DNA of 64,000 nt from Bradyrhizobium erythrophlei. Lineage in GTDB: Bacteria > Pseudomonadota > Alphaproteobacteria > Rhizobiales > Xanthobacteraceae. The stretch is taken from NCBI GenBank assembly GCA_900129675.1, contig FSRD01000002.1, positions 310,001 through 374,000 on the forward strand, read 5' to 3'. Of the stretch, positions 59,835 to 64,000 are shown one piece after another (position 1 is the stretch's first letter; each line of letters begins with the position of its first letter). Both the position numbers and the translations under genes were made by a program. The notes under the pieces were generated by a model. The model was not told the DNA's origin, ran no database searches, and worked only from the letters and a program-made list of their open reading frames with translations.

Positions 59835-61037
59835 ATGCCCTTCCTGTCCGCTGCGCTCGACCGTGTGAAGCCGTCCGCGACGATCGCGGTCACGGATAAA
59901 GCACGCGCGCTGAAAGCGGCGGGACGCAACGTCATCGGCCTTGGCGCCGGCGAGCCGGATTTCGACACCCCGGCCAACATCAAGCTGGCGGCGATCCATG
60001 CGATCGAGGCCGGCAAGACCAAGTACACCGATGTCGGCGGTATCCCCGAGCTGAAGCAAGCCATCATCGGCAAATTCCAGCGCGAGAACGGACTGACCTA
60101 CCAGCCGAACCAGATCATCGTCGGCACCGGCGGCAAGCAGGTGCTCTACAACGCGCTGATGGCGACCCTCAATCCCGGCGACGAGGTCATCATCCCCGCG
60201 CCGTACTGGGTGAGCTATCCGGAAATGGTGGCGCTGGCCGGCGGCGAGACCGTACCCGTCGTCTGCACGGCGGCGAACGGCTTCAAGCTGCGGCCCGACG
60301 ATCTCGAAAAGGTGATCACGCCGAAGACCAAATGGATCATCCTGTGTTCGCCATCGAACCCGACCGGCGCGGCCTATACGCGTGCCGAGCTGAAGGCGAT
60401 CACCGACGTGCTGGTGAAGCACCCGCATGTCTGGGTGATGACCGACGATATGTACGAGCACCTGGTCTATGACGACTTCGTGTTCACGACGCCGGCGCAG
60501 GTCGAGCCGAAACTGTACGAGCGCACGCTGACGGTGAACGGCGTCTCGAAAGCCTATTGCATGACCGGCTGGCGCATCGGCTATGCCGGCGGCCCCGCCG
60601 AGCTGATCAAGGCGATGGCGACGATCCAGTCGCAGTCGACCTCGAACCCGTCGTCGATCGCGCAATGGGCCTCGGTCGAAGCGCTCAACGGTCCGCAGGA
60701 CTTTATCCCCGCGCATAACAAGGTGTTCAAGGAGCGCCGCGACCTCGTGGTGTCGATGCTCAACCAGGCCAAGGGCATCGAATGCCCGCGGCCCGAAGGC
60801 GCGTTCTACGTCTATCCGTCCTGCGCCGGCACCATCGGCAAGACCTCGCCGTCCGGCAAGGTGCTCGCCAATGACGAGGATTTCGTCACCGAGCTGCTGG
60901 AGAACGAAGGCGTCGCCGTGGTGCAGGGTTCCGCGTTCGGTCTGGGACCGGCGTTCCGGATTTCCTACGCGACGAAAACCTCCGATCTCGAAGACGCCTG
61001 CAAGCGCATCCAGCGCTTTTGTGGCAATTTGAGATAG
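59835..61037 (+). CDS. aatA: Pyridoxal-phosphate aspartate aminotransferase (AatA type)
   Basis: A 400-residue fold type I aminotransferase of subgroup I-gamma, interconverting aspartate/glutamate and their 2-oxo acids. Motifs: GLGAGEPDFDTP, PYWVSYPEM, SPSNPTGAAYTR with the Asn for PLP, MTDDMYEHL, and the Schiff-base Lys in NGVSKAYCMTGWRIGYAGG. Ends in CKRIQRFCGNLR. ATG 59835 has CAGGAG 6 bp upstream; ATGs 59829 and 59832 are adjacent. The length and N-terminus fit rhizobial AatA. Confidence 0.95.
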   Translation: MPFLSAALDRVKPSATIAVTDKARALKAAGRNVIGLGAGEPDFDTPANIKLAAIHAIEAGKTKYTDVGGIPELKQAIIGKFQRENGLTYQPNQIIVGTGGKQVLYNALMATLNPGDEVIIPAPYWVSYPEMVALAGGETVPVVCTAANGFKLRPDDLEKVITPKTKWIILCSPSNPTGAAYTRAELKAITDVLVKHPHVWVMTDDMYEHLVYDDFVFTTPAQVEPKLYERTLTVNGVSKAYCMTGWRIGYAGGPAELIKAMATIQSQSTSNPSSIAQWASVEALNGPQDFIPAHNKVFKERRDLVVSMLNQAKGIECPRPEGAFYVYPSCAGTIGKTSPSGKVLANDEDFVTELLENEGVAVVQGSAFGLGPAFRISYATKTSDLEDACKRIQRFCGNLR

Positions 61038-61250
61038 AGGTTTTCAAGCGAAGCCTGTTCCGCACCTGGATAGCGGGATGGGTTCGGCTTCGCGTTACGA
61101 AAAACCGTCGGAAAAAAAGAGGCGTGTCAAATCACATCGCACGTCGAACCCTGATGTTTTGAAGGCATCTTTTTGGAAGCGCCTTGTTTTGAACACGGCG
61201 CTTCCTTCCTGTCCGCTCCGCTAATTCAGTTCATCAAGCGGAGACTACCA

Positions 61251-61769
61251 ATGCGACTCTCGACATTCAGTATCGCCATCGCGGCCCTCGCGGCATCGAT
61301 CGCCAGCGCCAACGCGATGCCGCCGGTGCGCGCCGGCATCCTGCAGTGCCAGGGCGGCCAGAATGTCGGCTTCGTCGTCGGCTCGGTCACCAGCCTCGAA
61401 TGCGTGTTCCAGAGCGAAGGCCGCCGTCCCGAACCCTATATCGCCACCGTGCGCCGGATCGGCCTCGATCTCGGCGTCACCGAGCAGACCCAATTCACCT
61501 GGGCGGTGAATGCGACGAACTCCAGGCTCGCGCGCGGCGATCTCGCCGGCAATTATAGCGGCGTCGGCGCCAACGCCTCGGTCGGCATCGGCGGCGGTGG
61601 CAATTTCCTGGTCGGCGGTCCGGCCAATGCCTACGCGCTGCAGCCGATCAGCGTGCAGGGGCAGACCGGGCTGAACGTCGCCGCCGGTGTCGCCGGCCTC
61701 GAACTGCAGCCGGTTCACTTCGGCGGCGGCCGCCGGCACTATCATCACCGGCATCACCATCGCGGCTGA
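61251..61769 (+). CDS. DUF992 secreted protein (first of tandem pair)
   Basis: A 172-residue protein with signal peptide MRLSTFSIAIAALAASIASA. The mature part has GILQCQGGQNVGFVVGSVTSLECVF, YIATVRRIGLDLGVTEQ and GVGANASVGIGGGGNFLVGG, then a His-rich tail (HYHHRHHHRG) absent from the second copy. Start ATG 61251, GGAG upstream. The His tail might bind metal (inference). Function unknown. Confidence 0.9.
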   Translation: MRLSTFSIAIAALAASIASANAMPPVRAGILQCQGGQNVGFVVGSVTSLECVFQSEGRRPEPYIATVRRIGLDLGVTEQTQFTWAVNATNSRLARGDLAGNYSGVGANASVGIGGGGNFLVGGPANAYALQPISVQGQTGLNVAAGVAGLELQPVHFGGGRRHYHHRHHHRG

Positions 61770-61789
61770 AGAAATATAACGTAACGAAA

Positions 61790-61817
61790 AAGGCTCGCGG
61801 AAGCGGGCCTTTTTTAT
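61790..61817 (+). terminator. Rho-independent terminator after the first DUF992 gene
   Basis: AAGGCTCGC-GGAA-GCGGGCCTT followed by TTTTTATTTG, 21 bp after the stop at 61769. A good hairpin with a T run. Confidence 0.8.
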
Positions 61818-61940
61818 TTGCGCAATGGCCAAAATCTGGCACCGCCGCCTCCGTTGTGGCATAGAACGCTCAGCGCCGCGGGCACGGCGCCGTTTTCGTT
61901 TCTCTGCTCGCATCACAGCTTTTCAGCCGGAGATTTCTTC

Positions 61941-62426
61941 ATGCGTCGCTTCATCCTCCTCGCCAGTGCCGCTTTGACCATGCTGGCCGCATCCATCGCC
62001 GGAGCCAGCGCGCAAGCGCCGATGCAGCGCGTGCAGGTCGGTGTTCTGGAGTGCCGCGGCGGCGCAAGCGTCGGTTTCGTCGTCGGTTCCGTGACCAATC
62101 TCGGTTGTGTGCTGCGCGTCGATGGCGTGCCTGACGACCGCTATATCGCGACCATCCGTAAAGTGGGTCTCGATCTCGGCATCACCCAGGAATCCGCGCT
62201 GGCCTGGGGCGTGTTTGCGCCGACGGCGCGGCTCGGGCCCGGCGACCTCACCGGCGATTATGCCGGCGCACAGGGCAGCGCGACGCTCGGCGTCGGCGTC
62301 GGCGGCAATGTACTGGTCGGCGGTTCCAACAATTCAATCGCGCTGCAGCCGCTCAGCGTGCAGGGCCAGGTCGGCGTCAACGTCGCTGCCGGGCTGGAAA
62401 GCCTGGAACTTAGGCCGGGACGGTAA
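61941..62426 (+). CDS. DUF992 secreted protein (second of tandem pair)
   Basis: A 161-residue protein with signal peptide MRRFILLASAALTMLAASIA. It shares with its neighbour GVLECRGGASVGFVVGSVTN, YIATIRKVGLDLGIT, GGNVLVGGSNNSIALQPLSVQGQ and GVNVAAGLESLEL. It lacks the His tail. A terminator lies between the pair, so they have separate transcription units. Confidence 0.9.
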   Translation: MRRFILLASAALTMLAASIAGASAQAPMQRVQVGVLECRGGASVGFVVGSVTNLGCVLRVDGVPDDRYIATIRKVGLDLGITQESALAWGVFAPTARLGPGDLTGDYAGAQGSATLGVGVGGNVLVGGSNNSIALQPLSVQGQVGVNVAAGLESLELRPGR

Positions 62427-62440
62427 CTTCCCAACTCTCC

Positions 62441-62545
62441 CCGTCATTGCGAGCGTAAGCGAAGCAATCCATCCATCCACTTGGAAAGTGTGGATTGCTC
62501 ACATGGGGAAAGTGTGGATTGCTCACATGGGGAAGGTGTGTGTCA
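62441..62545. repeat. REP-like left arm followed by a 24 bp direct repeat
   Basis: CGTCATTGCGAGCGTAAGC at 62442 is the left arm of the repeat type seen at 16577 and 31421. It is followed by GGAAAGTGTGGATTGCTCAC plus ATGG (24 bp) twice in perfect tandem (62483-62530) and the start of a third unit. Confidence 0.75.
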
Positions 62546-63040
62546 AGAATTAGCAGTCACCTTTTAGTTCGACTGCGGTCCACCTTTTCGTCGCGACCGC
62601 GGGCCCTGCAGGATGACGCGCGCAGATCAAGTCAAGGTCGGCCCTTCAGGGCCGCCGCGCAGCGGCTTGACCTTGAGTTGAGCGAGCACGTCATCATGCT
62701 TGGAGCGTCGGGAACGATAGGAGTTGCTCGTGTTGGCGGTTCTGTCAGGGCATCTGCAATCCTCGCATTTGCGATCCAGGGGTCGAGCCGGTTCGACGAT
62801 CTGGGTTGCTTGCCAGATCAAACTCACATTCGGTCGTCGCGCGAGGCGACTGCACCACGATTCCGCTTGCGGCGGGCAGGCTCGAGAGGACGAGACCCTT
62901 CTTCGTTGCGGCGTTTCAAGCCATGCAATCCATCGGTTCGTCCACCCGGATCTTCCGAGACTGATCGGGCCTCGGCAGATGGGTTATGGTCGTTTTGTTG
63001 CGCGCGGGCGGCGAAGCCCGCCGCTCGGTGCGGTCCGGGA
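62546..63040. other. Gene-free region left of the IS110 gene
   Basis: No supported gene. GGCCCTTCAGGGCC and a GCTTGACCTTGAGTT / GATCAAGTCAAGGTC arrangement near 62630-62680 look like an insertion-sequence end or degraded element. A minus-strand frame at 62627-62827 has no recognisable motif. Confidence 0.45.
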
Positions 63041-64000
63041 TCAGGCGGCGGGCTTCATCACGGCCCCCTCGATGACGACGCCTTGGGTGACATACTTCCA
63101 CAAGGCCACAAGAAGCTTGCGCGCCAGCGCCACGATCGCGCGCTTGCGGCCTTGCTGGCTTCGCTCTTTGAACCAGCGTGTCAGGGCCGACTGCGGCTGG
63201 TGACGTACCCACAGCCAGGCGAGCTGGATCATCGTGGTCCGCAGCCTTGGATTGCCGGCCTTCGACACGCCCTGCTCGTGCCGGATGCCCCCGCTTTGCC
63301 AGGGCGTCGCCGCAAGGCCCGCATAGGCGGCGACCTGGCGGCGGTTGGAGAACTGCCGGTAGAACGCCTCCGACCAGAGCACGGCCGCAAAGTTGGCGCC
63401 GAGCCCTTTCAAAGCCAGCAGCATCGCTACTGGATCCAGTGCGGCCTTCTCGTCTGCAGGCTTCTCTGCAGGCTTCCTGGCTGCGGCCAGCAGACCATCC
63501 CGCTCGGCCTCGACCGCCTTGATCTGTTCCAGAAGCAGTTCGATCCGATCGAGTTCGCGGCCGATCTGCGCCCTCAAATGCGACGGCAGCTCTCGCCCGT
63601 CTCCGGTGCGCAACGTCTCAAGCCGCGACCGCCGATCCCGCCGCAAGGGCGCATAGTCGGATATCCCTTGCGAGAACAGAAGCCCCTTGATCCGGTTCAC
63701 ATGGGTGATCCGCTCGGCGATCAATGCCTGGCGCTCGCGACAAAGCCTGCGGCGGTCCTCCTCCTCGGGCGAGGGCGCAACCACCATCGCGCAGACCCGT
63801 GGCTCGCCGCGCTTGTAGGCCAGAAGCGCCCGCAGCAGCGTCTCGCCATCGAGCCGGTCCGTCTTGGCCCGTCGTCGCCGGCGCGGCGTCGCAATCGAGG
63901 CGGGATCGACCACGTGGCTCTCGATCCCCTCCTGTTGCAGAACACGGTGCAGCCAGAACCCGTCCAGCCCCGCCTCCTGGATCGTGATGATCGGATAGCT
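63041..64000 (-). CDS. IS110-family transposase, C-terminal part (cut by window edge)
   Basis: The frame enters from the right edge (SYPIITIQEAGLDGFWLHRV..) and stops at 63041. It has TPRRRRRAKTDRLDGETLLR with the second Asp of the DEDD nuclease, a coiled-coil linker with RQALIAERITHVNRIKG, and the C-terminal transposase_20 domain with LLALKGLGANFAAVLWSEA, RQVAAYAGLAATPWQSGG and the essential Ser in SKAGNPRLRTTMIQLAW. It seems intact in the visible part. It differs from the IS110 element at the left edge. Confidence 0.93.
   Translation of the reverse strand, partial: SYPIITIQEAGLDGFWLHRVLQQEGIESHVVDPASIATPRRRRRAKTDRLDGETLLRALLAYKRGEPRVCAMVVAPSPEEEDRRRLCRERQALIAERITHVNRIKGLLFSQGISDYAPLRRDRRSRLETLRTGDGRELPSHLRAQIGRELDRIELLLEQIKAVEAERDGLLAAARKPAEKPADEKAALDPVAMLLALKGLGANFAAVLWSEAFYRQFSNRRQVAAYAGLAATPWQSGGIRHEQGVSKAGNPRLRTTMIQLAWLWVRHQPQSALTRWFKERSQQGRKRAIVALARKLLVALWKYVTQGVVIEGAVMKPAA

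Noticed and set aside
62724..63203. 159-codon plus-strand frame overlapping the IS110 gene
   Set aside because: The right half is antisense to the transposase; no coherent domain.
1..64000. CRISPR array or rRNA operon
   Set aside because: I saw no regularly spaced identical repeats with unique spacers and no rRNA-like sequence.

Overview
The window looks like a piece of an alphaproteobacterial chromosome, most likely Bradyrhizobium or a close Nitrobacteraceae/Rhodopseudomonas relative. This rests on high GC, on the protein style of recognised housekeeping genes (prs, lgt, rplY-pth-ychF, uvrB, an AatA-type aminotransferase), on abundant orphan Tat-exported substrate-binding, SDR, GST, MaoC and NTF2-like proteins, and on many short palindromic intergenic repeats. 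No database was searched. Each edge lies inside an IS110-family transposase gene (1-362 and 63041-64000), and the two are different elements.

Left part (0.5-16 kb), accessory in character: an orphan PAS histidine kinase, an orphan ABC-type binding protein, a small operon of unknown exported proteins with a probable frameshift, two SDR dehydrogenases, an NTF2-like protein, a small secreted protein, an encapsulin plus DyP peroxidase nanocompartment operon, and a 1106-residue zinc-ribbon/adenylate cyclase/AAA/TPR regulator. Four same-orientation copies of a ~105 bp repeat (R1) lie just 3' of plus-strand genes here. A larger mosaic repeat (R2) occurs at 7.5, 16.1 and, inverted, 31.6 kb.

Central part (16.7-43.4 kb), mostly core: prs; a lipoprotein gene; the translationally coupled lgt / MidA-like methyltransferase / pgeF cluster; a dienelactone hydrolase; a UbiK-like protein; rplY-pth-ychF; a MaoC pair; a group of small membrane or exported proteins; a frameshifted CxxC-protein pseudogene; uvrB with long tails; a hybrid sensor kinase; and a LysR/flavin monooxygenase pair divergent from a TauE/SafE exporter.

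Right part (43.5-64 kb): GrpB; a degenerate group II intron 5' fragment with no reverse transcriptase; a coupled Tat-exported metallo-beta-lactamase plus SCO pair; three GSTs; crotonase divergent from a TetR regulator with a perfect operator-like palindrome; a CWC/HAD pair; the DUF1800-DUF1501 pair; an aldo-keto reductase; a GNAT enzyme with a clear terminator; two tiny membrane proteins; an AatA-type aminotransferase; and two tandem DUF992 exported proteins. The best-defined functional unit is the encapsulin-DyP operon. The least explained are the R1 repeats, the unknown operon at 4.1-5.3 kb and the intron remnant.
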